Source of the DNA: an uncultured Clostridia bacterium
Lineage (GTDB): Bacteria; Bacillota; Clostridia; Monoglobales; Monoglobaceae
Direction: 5' to 3'
DNA length: 64,000 nucleotides
NCBI GenBank assembly: GCA_934454115.1
Contig: CAKSFQ010000001.1
Span: 248,001-312,000 of the forward strand
Position 1 is the first letter of the stretch; the number at the start of each line of letters is the position of its first letter. Shown piece after piece: positions 42,550 to 52,947 of the stretch. The position numbers were made by a program, and so were the translations under genes. A model generated the notes under the pieces. It searched no databases. It was not told the origin of the DNA and saw only the letters and a program-made list of their open reading frames with translations.

Positions 42550-43233
42550 TTAGTGACGAAATAATCCGATGATGCTCTGATACCAACCAAGCATCGCCGA
42601 TTCGCAAAAATAAAGCAAACTGTTAAACATGGGCAGGTTGATGAGAATCAGCAGTACAATAAAGCCGTAGCGCTCATATTCCATCAGCTTAAAGTAGAGC
42701 CGCTGCGGCAGAATCGCGCTCAGCACCTTAGAGCCGTCCAGCGGCGGAATCGGGATCAGGTTAAACAGTCCGAGTCCCAGATTCACCTGCGCCAGGTAGT
42801 AGCAAATCATATAGCCCACCGATGCCGCCTGATATGCCATATTCTCCGAGGCAAAACGCATGCCGCCAAGTAGCGCCACGCCGATCTGCGCCACAAACGC
42901 CAAGAGAAAGTTAGCAATCGGGCCGCCCAGCGCGGTCAGCGCCATACCGCCCTTTTTGTGTTTAAAGTTCCACGGATTCACAGGCACCGGTCTTGCCCAG
43001 CCAAAGCCGAACAAAAACAGACAGACCGCACCGATTGGGTCTAAATGGTGCATGGGATTGAGCGACAGCCTGCCGGAATTTTTGGCGGTTTTATCCCCCA
43101 TCAGATAGGCGGCCAGCCCATGACAAAGCTCATGCACCGAAAGCGAAAGCAGTACGCAAAACGCAATCACTAAAATATAGAGCAGCTTTTCCGCAACGGA
43201 GAGACTTCCGTTGCGCAGCAGAGAAAAAAGCAT
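42550..43233 (-). CDS. Site-2 protease-family zinc metalloprotease (M50)
   Basis: A 227 aa intramembrane protease. The zinc motif HExxH is seen as VHELCHGLAAYLMGD in the first helices, and the third ligand motif as PIPPLDGSKVL. About five hydrophobic segments. It belongs to the small group-III-like M50 proteins found next to scpAB in Firmicutes. Its substrate is not known. Confidence 0.9.
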   Translation of the reverse strand: MLFSLLRNGSLSVAEKLLYILVIAFCVLLSLSVHELCHGLAAYLMGDKTAKNSGRLSLNPMHHLDPIGAVCLFLFGFGWARPVPVNPWNFKHKKGGMALTALGGPIANFLLAFVAQIGVALLGGMRFASENMAYQAASVGYMICYYLAQVNLGLGLFNLIPIPPLDGSKVLSAILPQRLYFKLMEYERYGFIVLLILINLPMFNSLLYFCESAMLGWYQSIIGLFRH

Positions 43234-43299
43234 AAAAATCCTCGTATGATATAACGCGCAAAAGACGCCAATATACCGATACTCTCCTTTCTTTCAGCC

Positions 43300-44601
43300 T
43301 TACAGGTCGCAGGCAACCAAATCCTCATACCGTTCGCGGCGCACGGCGAGCGTTGCCTTGCCGTCACGCACCATCACAATGGGTGGACGCGGAATCCGAT
43401 TATAATTGCTTGCCATCGAGTAGTTATACGCGCCGGTCGCCAGCACAGCCAAAAGATCGCCGGGCTCCACTTTGGGGAGCTTTGCGTCGCGCACCAGGAT
43501 ATCGCCCGATTCGCAGCATTTTCCGGCTACGGTTACCACCATTTCAGGCTTCTCGTCCGGCCTTTCCGGCAGAACCGCCTGATATTCCGCGCCGTACATG
43601 ATATGCCGCGGATTATCGCCCATGCCGCCATCCACCGACACATAGGTGCGGATATCGGGGATTTCCTTTACGGCGCCCACGGTGTAGAGGGTCAGTCCGG
43701 CAGACGCCACAATCGAACGCCCCGGCTCCATCACAAGATACGGTTCCTTAACGCCAAGGCGCGCGCTCTCGTCGCGCACTACCTTTGCCACCGCCTCGAT
43801 ATATTTGTCATAGTCAATCGGCATATCGCCGTTTACATACTTGATGCCGTAGCCGCCGCCGAGGTTTAACTCGCTCAGCGCCATACCGTACTTTTCATGC
43901 ATCATGCCGATCAGTCCCATCATCGTCTTTGCCGCAAGGCGGAACGGCTCCAGCTCGAAAATCTGGGAGCCGATATGGCAATGCACGCCGACCGCTGTCA
44001 CATGCTCCATCTGCTGTGCGCGGCGCAGAATCTCCTCCGCCTCGCCGGTCTCCAGCGCGACGCCGAATTTTGAGTCGATCTGGCCGGTCTGCACAAAGCT
44101 GTGCGTGTGGGCGTCAATGCCCGGCTTGATCCGAAACAGGATCTTCATGTTCCGGTTCTTCTCGCCGGCCATCCGGTTCAGCGTTTCCAGCTCAAAAATA
44201 TTATCCACCACAATGCGTCCGACGCCACGGTCGATCGCCATCGCGATTTCATCCTCCGTCTTATTATTCCCGTGAAAGTAAATCTTCTCCGCCGGGAAGC
44301 CTGCGCTCAGCGCGGTATATAACTCACCGCCGGAAACCACGTCAACGCCCATTCCCTCTTCAAGGACAATCCGGTAGATCGCCTTGCAGGACAGCGCCTT
44401 GCTGGCGTAAAGCGCCAGACCGTTTCCGCCGTAATATTCGTCCATGGCATGCCGGTACACGCGGCAGTTTTCGCGGATTTTATTTTCATCCATCACGTAT
44501 GCCGGCGTGTGAAATTCCCCGGCAATCGCGGTCAGATCGCAGCCGCCGATGGTAAGATGCCCCGCCGCATTACGATCCAAACAATCCATTACAAGTTGCA
44601 T
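43300..44601 (-). CDS. lysA: Diaminopimelate decarboxylase
   Basis: LysA decarboxylates meso-diaminopimelate to lysine with PLP. The 433 aa fold-III enzyme has the PLP Lys in ALYASKALSC (Lys68), HCHIGSQIFELEPF, LNLGGGYGIKY and the C-terminal CCESGDILVRD. AGGAGG precedes the ATG. It is first in the lysA-M50-scpA-scpB-DUF2953-ytfJ run, with a strong promoter at 44669-44697. Confidence 0.96.
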   Translation of the reverse strand: MQLVMDCLDRNAAGHLTIGGCDLTAIAGEFHTPAYVMDENKIRENCRVYRHAMDEYYGGNGLALYASKALSCKAIYRIVLEEGMGVDVVSGGELYTALSAGFPAEKIYFHGNNKTEDEIAMAIDRGVGRIVVDNIFELETLNRMAGEKNRNMKILFRIKPGIDAHTHSFVQTGQIDSKFGVALETGEAEEILRRAQQMEHVTAVGVHCHIGSQIFELEPFRLAAKTMMGLIGMMHEKYGMALSELNLGGGYGIKYVNGDMPIDYDKYIEAVAKVVRDESARLGVKEPYLVMEPGRSIVASAGLTLYTVGAVKEIPDIRTYVSVDGGMGDNPRHIMYGAEYQAVLPERPDEKPEMVVTVAGKCCESGDILVRDAKLPKVEPGDLLAVLATGAYNYSMASNYNRIPRPPIVMVRDGKATLAVRRERYEDLVACDL

Positions 44602-44668
44602 TTTTTGATGTCCTCCTTAGCGTCCTTCCAAATCACATATAATACAGATGAAAGTTTTCTTATCTGGC

Positions 44669-44697
44669 ATTGTACCATAGCGGCCGCGTTTTGTCAA
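44669..44697 (-). promoter_or_regulatory. Predicted promoter of lysA
   Basis: Minus strand TTGACA (44697-44692), 17 bp, TACAAT (44674-44669), 68 bp before lysA. Confidence 0.75.
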
Positions 44698-44785
44698 ACC
44701 GCACGCTATGGAAAGGATGCACGAAAACGCATCCCTCCTTTCTCCAAATTTCATTGATTTTTTTTAAGAAAATTGAAAAAAATGC

Positions 44786-44814
44786 TTGCATGCAGCATTT
44801 GGTTATGATATACT
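44786..44814 (+). promoter_or_regulatory. Predicted promoter of rpsB-tsf
   Basis: TTGCAT (44786-44791), 17 bp, TATACT (44809-44814). The start point would be near 44821. Confidence 0.8.
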
Positions 44815-44820
44815 ATTATG

Positions 44821-44975
44821 GCGTTTGAAACGACGCAAACAATACACACGTTCCGCGAGGATCCGAAAAGTGCCGCACACCCATGACGGTTTCAGGATCG
44901 CACAGGCGTATTTTCGGGCTTTGCCCGCTGCCTTGCAGACCGGGACGGAGGAAAAAACTATGGAGGTGTTAAATC
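44821..44975 (+). promoter_or_regulatory. Long rpsB mRNA leader, possibly autoregulatory
   Basis: About 155 nt from the predicted start point to the rpsB ATG, with no reading frame of note and several short stems (for example GGGCTTTGCCC near 44922). S2 leaders are autoregulatory in several bacteria, but I cannot match this one to a known class. GGAGGTG gives the ribosome site at its end. Confidence 0.35.
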
Positions 44976-45722
44976 ATGGGAGTTATTCAAATGAAGCAGT
45001 TGCTGGAAGCCGGTGTTCACTTCGGACACCAGACCCGCCGTTGGAACCCGAAAATGGCGGAGTACATTTTCACGGAGAGAAACGGGATCTACATCATTGA
45101 TCTGCAAAAGACCGTGAAAAAGATTGAAGAGGCGTACTACTTTGTCCGCGACATCGCGGCAGATGGCGGCAGCTTACTGTTTGTCGGCACCAAAAAGCAG
45201 GCGCAGGACGCTATCCGCGAAGAGGCTGAGCGTACCGGCATGTACTTTGTCAATGCAAGATGGCTGGGCGGTATGCTGACCAACTTTAAGACCATCAAGA
45301 AGAGAATCGAACGTCTGTATCAGCTGGAAAAGATGGCTGAGGACGGTACCATGGCTCTTCTTCCGAAGAAAGAGGTTATCAAGTTAAACTTAGAGCATGA
45401 GCGTCTGGAAAAGTTCCTGGGCGGCATTAAGGAAATGCGCGATCTTCCCTCTGCACTCTTTGTCGTAGATCCGAGAAAAGAGAAGAACGCTATCGCAGAG
45501 GCACACAAGCTGGGTATTCCGGTTATCGCGATCGTAGATACCAACTGTGACCCGGAAGAGGCCGACTACCCGATCCCCGGCAACGACGACGCAATCCGTG
45601 CCGTAAAGCTGATTGTATCGACCATCGGCAACGCCGTTTTAGAGGGCAAGCAGGGCGAGCAGAACGCACCGGAAGCTGAGGAAAAGGACGCAGACGTTAC
45701 ACTGGATATGTTAGACGAGTAA
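44976..45722 (+). CDS. rpsB: 30S ribosomal protein S2
   Basis: A 248 aa S2 protein; it starts [20 protein letters not shown] and has [20 protein letters not shown] and [14 protein letters not shown], all highly conserved. The C-terminal 25 residues are an acidic tail. tsf follows after 42 bp, the standard pair. Codon use is more restricted than in neighbours, as expected for high expression. Confidence 0.98.
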   Translation: MGVIQMKQLLEAGVHFGHQTRRWNPKMAEYIFTERNGIYIIDLQKTVKKIEEAYYFVRDIAADGGSLLFVGTKKQAQDAIREEAERTGMYFVNARWLGGMLTNFKTIKKRIERLYQLEKMAEDGTMALLPKKEVIKLNLEHERLEKFLGGIKEMRDLPSALFVVDPRKEKNAIAEAHKLGIPVIAIVDTNCDPEEADYPIPGNDDAIRAVKLIVSTIGNAVLEGKQGEQNAPEAEEKDADVTLDMLDE

Positions 45723-45764
45723 TCAGCCTCGTTTTGTAAATCAACAGAAAGGAAGAGATGTATC

Positions 45765-46682
45765 ATGGCATTTACAGCACAAGATGTGAAAAAGCTGAGA
45801 GAGATGACAAACTGCGGTATGATGGACTGCAAAAAGGCGCTGACCGAGACCGACGGCGACATGGACAAGGCCGTTGAATTTTTGAGAGAAAAGGGTCTGG
45901 CTACCGCTGCAAAAAAGGCCGGCAGAATTGCAGCCGAAGGTATTGTAAAGTCCTATATCAGCGGCAACGTTGGTGTTTTGGTTGAGGTAAACTCCGAGAC
46001 TGACTTCGTGGCAAAGAACGTAGACTTCCAAAACTTTGTACAGGCCGTAGCGGAAGTGATCGCCGCACAGAACCCGGCAGACGTTGACGCTTTAAAGGAA
46101 TTAAAGCTAAACGACACTCAGACCGTTGGCGAAGCGCTGACCGAAAAGATCGCAACCATCGGCGAGAACATGAATATCCGCCGTTTTGTCAGAATCGAGA
46201 GCAGCGGCGCAATGACCGACTACATTCACGCAGCCGGCAAGATCGGCGTTTTGATTGACGCCGAGGCGCCGAACACCGACGAGGTACAGGAATGCCTCCG
46301 CAACGTGGCAATGCAGATCGCAGCGCTGAACCCCAAGTATCTCTCTGATGCGGACGTTTCGGAGGAATATAAGGAGCACGAAAAGCAGATTCTGATCGCA
46401 CAGCTGAAGAACGATCCGAAGAACGCATCCAAGCCCGACAATATTATTGAAAAGATGATTTTCGGCCGCCTGAATAAGGAATTAAAGGAAATCTGCCTGC
46501 TCGGTCAGGAATATGTCAAGGCTGAGCACAAAGAGACGGTTGCACAGTATCTTGATGCCGTTTCCAAGAAGATTGGCAGCGCCGTTACCTTAAAGAGCTT
46601 TGTTCGTTTTGAGACCGGCGAAGGTCTTGAAAAGAAGGAAGAAAACTTTGCAGACGAAGTTGCAAAGATGATGGGTAAATAA
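45765..46682 (+). CDS. tsf: Elongation factor Ts
   Basis: EF-Ts recycles EF-Tu-GDP. The 305 aa protein has the N-terminal UBA-like domain (QDVKKLREMTNCGMMDCKKALTE), the SETDFVAKN core motif and coiled-coil and dimerisation regions. AGGAAGAG precedes the ATG. It ends just before a strong terminator and repeat copy 4. Confidence 0.98.
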   Translation: MAFTAQDVKKLREMTNCGMMDCKKALTETDGDMDKAVEFLREKGLATAAKKAGRIAAEGIVKSYISGNVGVLVEVNSETDFVAKNVDFQNFVQAVAEVIAAQNPADVDALKELKLNDTQTVGEALTEKIATIGENMNIRRFVRIESSGAMTDYIHAAGKIGVLIDAEAPNTDEVQECLRNVAMQIAALNPKYLSDADVSEEYKEHEKQILIAQLKNDPKNASKPDNIIEKMIFGRLNKELKEICLLGQEYVKAEHKETVAQYLDAVSKKIGSAVTLKSFVRFETGEGLEKKEENFADEVAKMMGK

Positions 46683-46702
46683 GGCTGATTTAGACGCTAA
46701 AA

Positions 46703-46731
46703 GGGAAGTTCCGGTGGAACTTCCCTTTTTT
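46703..46731 (+). terminator. Intrinsic terminator after rpsB-tsf
   Basis: GGGAAGTTCC (46703-46712), GGT, GGAACTTCCC (46716-46725), T6. Repeat copy 4 begins about 5 bases later. Confidence 0.92.
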
Positions 46732-46735
46732 ATTC

Positions 46736-47054
46736 AGCCTGTCAAAAAAGTCGGTTTTCGGCAAGACATTGCTTTGAATTGATAGCCCAACGCCCGCGTC
46801 ACATCTGCCTGCGCAGTGGCTCGATTTGACAAAAACCGTCAAACCATCGCCTAGGCTTCGGCGCTGCTCCTTTTTCCCAAAAATCAAGTAAGATTTTTGG
46901 GAGACCCTATGTTTTCCGCCGCGCCCGCCTGGGCAACGACACAATATCTTGCCGAAAACGGCGTGAAATCGGCGAAAAATTTCATTGCCGCACCGCCGCG
47001 GTGGGCATAGGCTAAGCAGGGAACGGCGATCAAATCAAAATGAAATTTTTTGCC
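46736..47054 (+). repeat. Modular intergenic repeat, copy 4 (long A, short B)
   Basis: Module A runs from GCAAGACATTGC (46761-46772) to ACAATATCTTGC (46941-46952) with the full insert C. Module B (46972-47053) lacks the central part of about 50 bp present in other copies. It lies between the convergent genes tsf and the TSUP gene. Confidence 0.9.
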
Positions 47055-47063
47055 GATTTAATT

Positions 47064-47435
47064 TTATTTTCTTTTTTTACGAAAAATTTTTATCCCTTTT
47101 ACCACTTCAAAGACGCCGATCAAAAACAAAAACACGCCAAACATTTTCCGCAGCAAACCGCCCGAAATCACGGTAGCAAGCCAGGCGCCGCCCAGCGCGC
47201 CGATCATGCCGCTTGCCGCAATCACGATGGCGGTTTTCAGCTCGACATTCTTATTTTTGATATGCACAATCAGCGAAACCACCGCGGTCGGTAAGAAATA
47301 GATTAAATTGATCCCCTGCGCGACATGCTGCGGCGTTCCTTCCAAAAAAATCAGCGCCGGGATCAAGATCGCGCCGCCGCCGATTCCCATACCGCTGATG
47401 ATACCGCTGAAAAACCCGACCAAGATCTGCAGCAT
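47064..47435 (-). CDS. Half-size TSUP (TauE/SafE-type) transporter subunit, second of pair
   Basis: A 123 aa membrane protein with four hydrophobic segments, about half the usual 250 aa of the TSUP sulfite/organosulfur exporter family. The N-terminal family motif is SGMGIGGGAILIPALIF. It ends in a basic tail (KGIKIFRKKRK). The upstream neighbour at 47512 is a second half-size TSUP protein, so the two likely assemble into one transporter. The transported anion is unknown. Confidence 0.82.
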   Translation of the reverse strand: MLQILVGFFSGIISGMGIGGGAILIPALIFLEGTPQHVAQGINLIYFLPTAVVSLIVHIKNKNVELKTAIVIAASGMIGALGGAWLATVISGGLLRKMFGVFLFLIGVFEVVKGIKIFRKKRK

Positions 47436-47511
47436 CTTCTCTCTCCCTCACTTTTTCTCTTTAACCGAAAAAAATGTTATCTTTTTTGTCTCGAGTGCCT
47501 GCGCGGCCGCG

Positions 47512-47865
47512 CTAAAAAATCATTTTGACCGCCGTCACCATAATCACCGCGCCGAACAGGATTTTCAGCCAGTGCTTGGGGATCCTGCCGAGCAGCTTTG
47601 CCCCGGCAAAGCCGCCGACCACACCGCCGACAGTCACTGTTTTCCAGAGTCCGAAATCAAAATAGCCCCGGATCAGATAAAACACCATACTCACCAGCGA
47701 TAAGACCAGAATCACGGCGATTGCGGTCGCATGCGACTTTTTTTCGTCCATTTTTAAAAACTGTTCCATCGCCGGCACAACCACACTGCCGCCGCCGGCG
47801 CCGAACAACCCGTTCAGCACACCGCTGATCAGCCCGATGATGATATGCGTCCGATACTTTTTCAT
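47512..47865 (-). CDS. Half-size TSUP (TauE/SafE-type) transporter subunit, first of pair
   Basis: A 117 aa protein with four hydrophobic segments and the family motif NGLFGAGGGSVVVPAM near the N-terminus. It precedes the other half-size TSUP gene by 76 bp in the same direction. Repeat copy 5 lies directly upstream, together with a truncated hairpin. Confidence 0.82.
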   Translation of the reverse strand: MKKYRTHIIIGLISGVLNGLFGAGGGSVVVPAMEQFLKMDEKKSHATAIAVILVLSLVSMVFYLIRGYFDFGLWKTVTVGGVVGGFAGAKLLGRIPKHWLKILFGAVIMVTAVKMIF

Positions 47866-47882
47866 GCTTCCTCCAAAAAAAT

Positions 47883-47910
47883 AAGACTACCACCCTACCT
47901 ACGGTGATAG
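47883..47910. other. Truncated copy of the hairpin at 48167-48199
   Basis: AAGACTACCAC (47883-47893) and GTGATAG (47904-47910) recur in the same order at 48170-48180 and 48186-48192 on the other side of repeat copy 5. Here the outer 3' part of the stem is cut by the repeat. Confidence 0.65.
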
Positions 47911-48148
47911 CCAGTTTTCAGCAAGATATTGCTTTGAATGAATTGCCCAAAGCCCATATTTCGCTTTCCAAGCCGCAGCGGCAATGTCGCAATATCTTGC
48001 CGAAAACAACATGGAATCGGCGAAAAATTTCATTGCCGTGCCGCCGTGGCGATGACTGCCGGTGGCAGTCGTCCATTGCTGACCGAGAGAGCCGAGACGG
48101 CATGGCTAAGCAGGGGACGGCGATCAAATCAAAATGAAATTTTTCGCG
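47911..48148 (+). repeat. Modular intergenic repeat, copy 5 (short A)
   Basis: Module A arms at 47921-47932 and 47989-48000, without insert C. Module B 48020-48147 with full centre. It is flanked by two copies of the same hairpin sequence. Confidence 0.9.
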
Positions 48149-48166
48149 TCATAAACTTTTTTACAC

Positions 48167-48199
48167 GGTAAGACTACCACTTATAGTGATAGTCTTACC
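48167..48199. terminator. Hairpin downstream of lacZ
   Basis: GGTAAGACTA (48167-48176) pairs with TAGTCTTACC (48190-48199), with inner CCAC/GTGA pairing. It lies 13 bp past the lacZ stop; the T-run is better on the plus strand than on the minus strand, so direction is uncertain. Confidence 0.55.
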
Positions 48200-48212
48200 A
48201 AAATTTTGTTTT

Positions 48213-51080
<2,868 letters not shown>

Positions 51081-51147
51081 TTATTTTATTTTATGGATTG
51101 TATGGTCCTTTCACTTTTCCTTATGCGGTGCACGATCTCGCCGCCCC

Positions 51148-51176
51148 TTGACAAATCGCCGTTTCGGTGCTAGACT
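51148..51176 (+). promoter_or_regulatory. Predicted promoter of ybaK
   Basis: TTGACA (51148-51153), 17 bp, TAGACT (51171-51176). Confidence 0.75.
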
Positions 51177-51198
51177 ACCGAAAGACAAGGAGGTTTTT

Positions 51199-51681
51199 AT
51201 GATGAAAAAAGCACCCAAGACAAACGCCATGCGCATTCTAGATACGCACCACATCGACTACCGCGAGATCCTGTATGACAGTGACGGTTTTATGGACGGC
51301 GTCTCCATCGCCGAAAAGCTGGGTCAGCCGGTTGATAAAACCTTTAAAACGCTGGTTACGGTGGGCAAGAGCAAAAACCACTACGTCTTTATGATTCCGG
51401 TCAACGCCGCGCTTGATTTGAAAAGCGCTGCCGCCGCAGTAGGCGAAAAATCGGTCGAGATGATTCCGGTTAAGGACATCACCGCCGTGACCGGCTATAT
51501 CCGCGGCGGCTGCAGTCCCCTTGGGATGAAAAAGCAATTTCGCACCGTGGTCGACCAAAGCGCGCTTGATAAGGAAACCATCCTATTTAGCGGCGGCCGC
51601 CGCGGCGCCCAGATCGAGATGGATCCGCGCCGTCTGCCGGAGCTGATTGACGCGGCGTTTTGCGATATCATCATGGACTGA
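51199..51681 (+). CDS. ybaK: Cys-tRNA(Pro)/Cys-tRNA(Cys) deacylase, YbaK/EbsC family
   Basis: A 160 aa trans-editing enzyme that removes Cys mischarged on tRNA(Pro). Features are KTNAMRILDTHHIDYREI at the start, the central VDKTFKTLVTVGKS, and GYIRGGCSPLGMKKQ, the usual YbaK fingerprint. The start at 51199 has AAGGAGG 7 bp upstream. It is a monocistron between lacZ and the glucosyltransferase gene. Confidence 0.92.
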   Translation: MMKKAPKTNAMRILDTHHIDYREILYDSDGFMDGVSIAEKLGQPVDKTFKTLVTVGKSKNHYVFMIPVNAALDLKSAAAAVGEKSVEMIPVKDITAVTGYIRGGCSPLGMKKQFRTVVDQSALDKETILFSGGRRGAQIEMDPRRLPELIDAAFCDIIMD

Positions 51682-51725
51682 CATGGGGCTAACCTGATGT
51701 TAGCATAATTTATCAACATGACAAA

Positions 51726-51749
51726 GGGCAGTGGAGTGATCCACTGCCC
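51726..51749. terminator. Hairpin between convergent ybaK and the glucosyltransferase gene
   Basis: GGGCAGTGGA (51726-51735), GTGA, TCCACTGCCC (51740-51749). Neither side has a long T-run. Confidence 0.55.
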
Positions 51750-51780
51750 TCAGTATAACACAGGTGATTGCGCCATACAA

Positions 51781-52899
51781 TCATGAATTATTATCCTTTT
51801 GTATTAAATTTTTAACATAGTTCATAAGATCCATGGTCGAGTTCGGTTTTCGCAGCAGGGCGATGCCCTCTTTCAGCGCCGCAAGATGATCCCGGTTGGT
51901 AAACATATGATAAATCGCGTCGTCAAGCGGAAACGTCTTGCTGATCTTCATGGCCGCGCCGGTGTTGAGCAAAAATTCCACATTGCGATCCTCCTGTCCC
52001 GGCACCGGGTTATTCATAATCATGGGCAGTCCCTTGGCAAGCGCCTCGCTGGTAGTCAGTCCGCCCGGCTTTGTCACGATACAGTCCGCCGCGTCCATAA
52101 ACACGTCTACGTTATCAATATAGCCGTAGTTATAGATCGGCTTTTTCATAGACAGGCGGCCGATCTGCTCTTTCAGCTTTTTGTTATTGCCGCAGACCGT
52201 GACAATCTGAAAATCAAAATCCAGTCTGTCCAGTTCCTTGATTTCGTCTAAGACATTGCCAAAGCCCATGCTGCCGCTCATCACCAGCACCGTTTTTCGG
52301 TTCGGAATCTGCAGGAGCGAAAACGCCTCTTCGCGGCTGCGGTGCTGCGCAAACTTGGGGTTAATCGGAATCCCCAGCGGCAAAAACTTTTCCTTTGGGA
52401 TTCCCTTTTTGGTTCCCTGATAGGTCAAAAGCTCACTCGCCGTCACGTAATAATCAAGACAGGTGTCCTCCCAGTACGGATGAATGGTAAAATCCGTCAC
52501 AATCCCGATGGTGCGGATATGCATGTCGATATGCTCGGTCAGATACGTGACCAAAAGTGCGGCAAACACGTGCGTGCAGATGATAAAATCCGGTTTTTCA
52601 CTCCGTACCAGCTTTAAAAGCCGTCTGGCAAGCAGGGTGTTTGTCATCTTCGGCAGCGAATGACTGCCGGATGCCTCCCGTTTTTCACACATACGATAAC
52701 CGCCGCCGTAAATCTTCGGCATCGTTTTGGTCGACATCAGATACAGCTTTGAGACCGACTCGGACAGCAGCGGATTGATGTATTCAAACACATCCATATA
52801 GCGGCAGGACACACCGGCGTTTTCAAAGCATTCCGCCATGACCTTTGCCGTCTGGTTATGTCCCTGTCCTGCCGTAATCGAAAAAATCAAGCCTTTCAT
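51781..52899 (-). CDS. Processive diacylglycerol glucosyltransferase-like (MGDG synthase family)
   Basis: A 372 aa GT28-type glycosyltransferase adding sugars from a UDP-sugar to diacylglycerol for glycolipids and lipoteichoic acid anchors. Family features are FSITAGQGHNQTAKVM at the N-terminus, THVFAALLVTYLTEH, and the donor-binding ADCIVTKPGGLTTSEALAKG. GAAAGGAGAA precedes the ATG. It resembles Bacillus UgtP; the sugar (glucose or galactose) cannot be read from the sequence. It lies downstream of addA. Confidence 0.9.
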   Translation of the reverse strand: MKGLIFSITAGQGHNQTAKVMAECFENAGVSCRYMDVFEYINPLLSESVSKLYLMSTKTMPKIYGGGYRMCEKREASGSHSLPKMTNTLLARRLLKLVRSEKPDFIICTHVFAALLVTYLTEHIDMHIRTIGIVTDFTIHPYWEDTCLDYYVTASELLTYQGTKKGIPKEKFLPLGIPINPKFAQHRSREEAFSLLQIPNRKTVLVMSGSMGFGNVLDEIKELDRLDFDFQIVTVCGNNKKLKEQIGRLSMKKPIYNYGYIDNVDVFMDAADCIVTKPGGLTTSEALAKGLPMIMNNPVPGQEDRNVEFLLNTGAAMKISKTFPLDDAIYHMFTNRDHLAALKEGIALLRKPNSTMDLMNYVKNLIQKDNNS

Positions 52900-52947
52900 T
52901 GTGCGTTTCTCCTTTCCCTTTACTCCCTTATTATCGCCGTTATCAGG

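Noticed and set aside
44821..44975. Named riboswitch or T-box in the rpsB leader
   Set aside because: No specifier loop, T-box motif or known aptamer core could be recognised; kept only as a possible autoregulatory leader.
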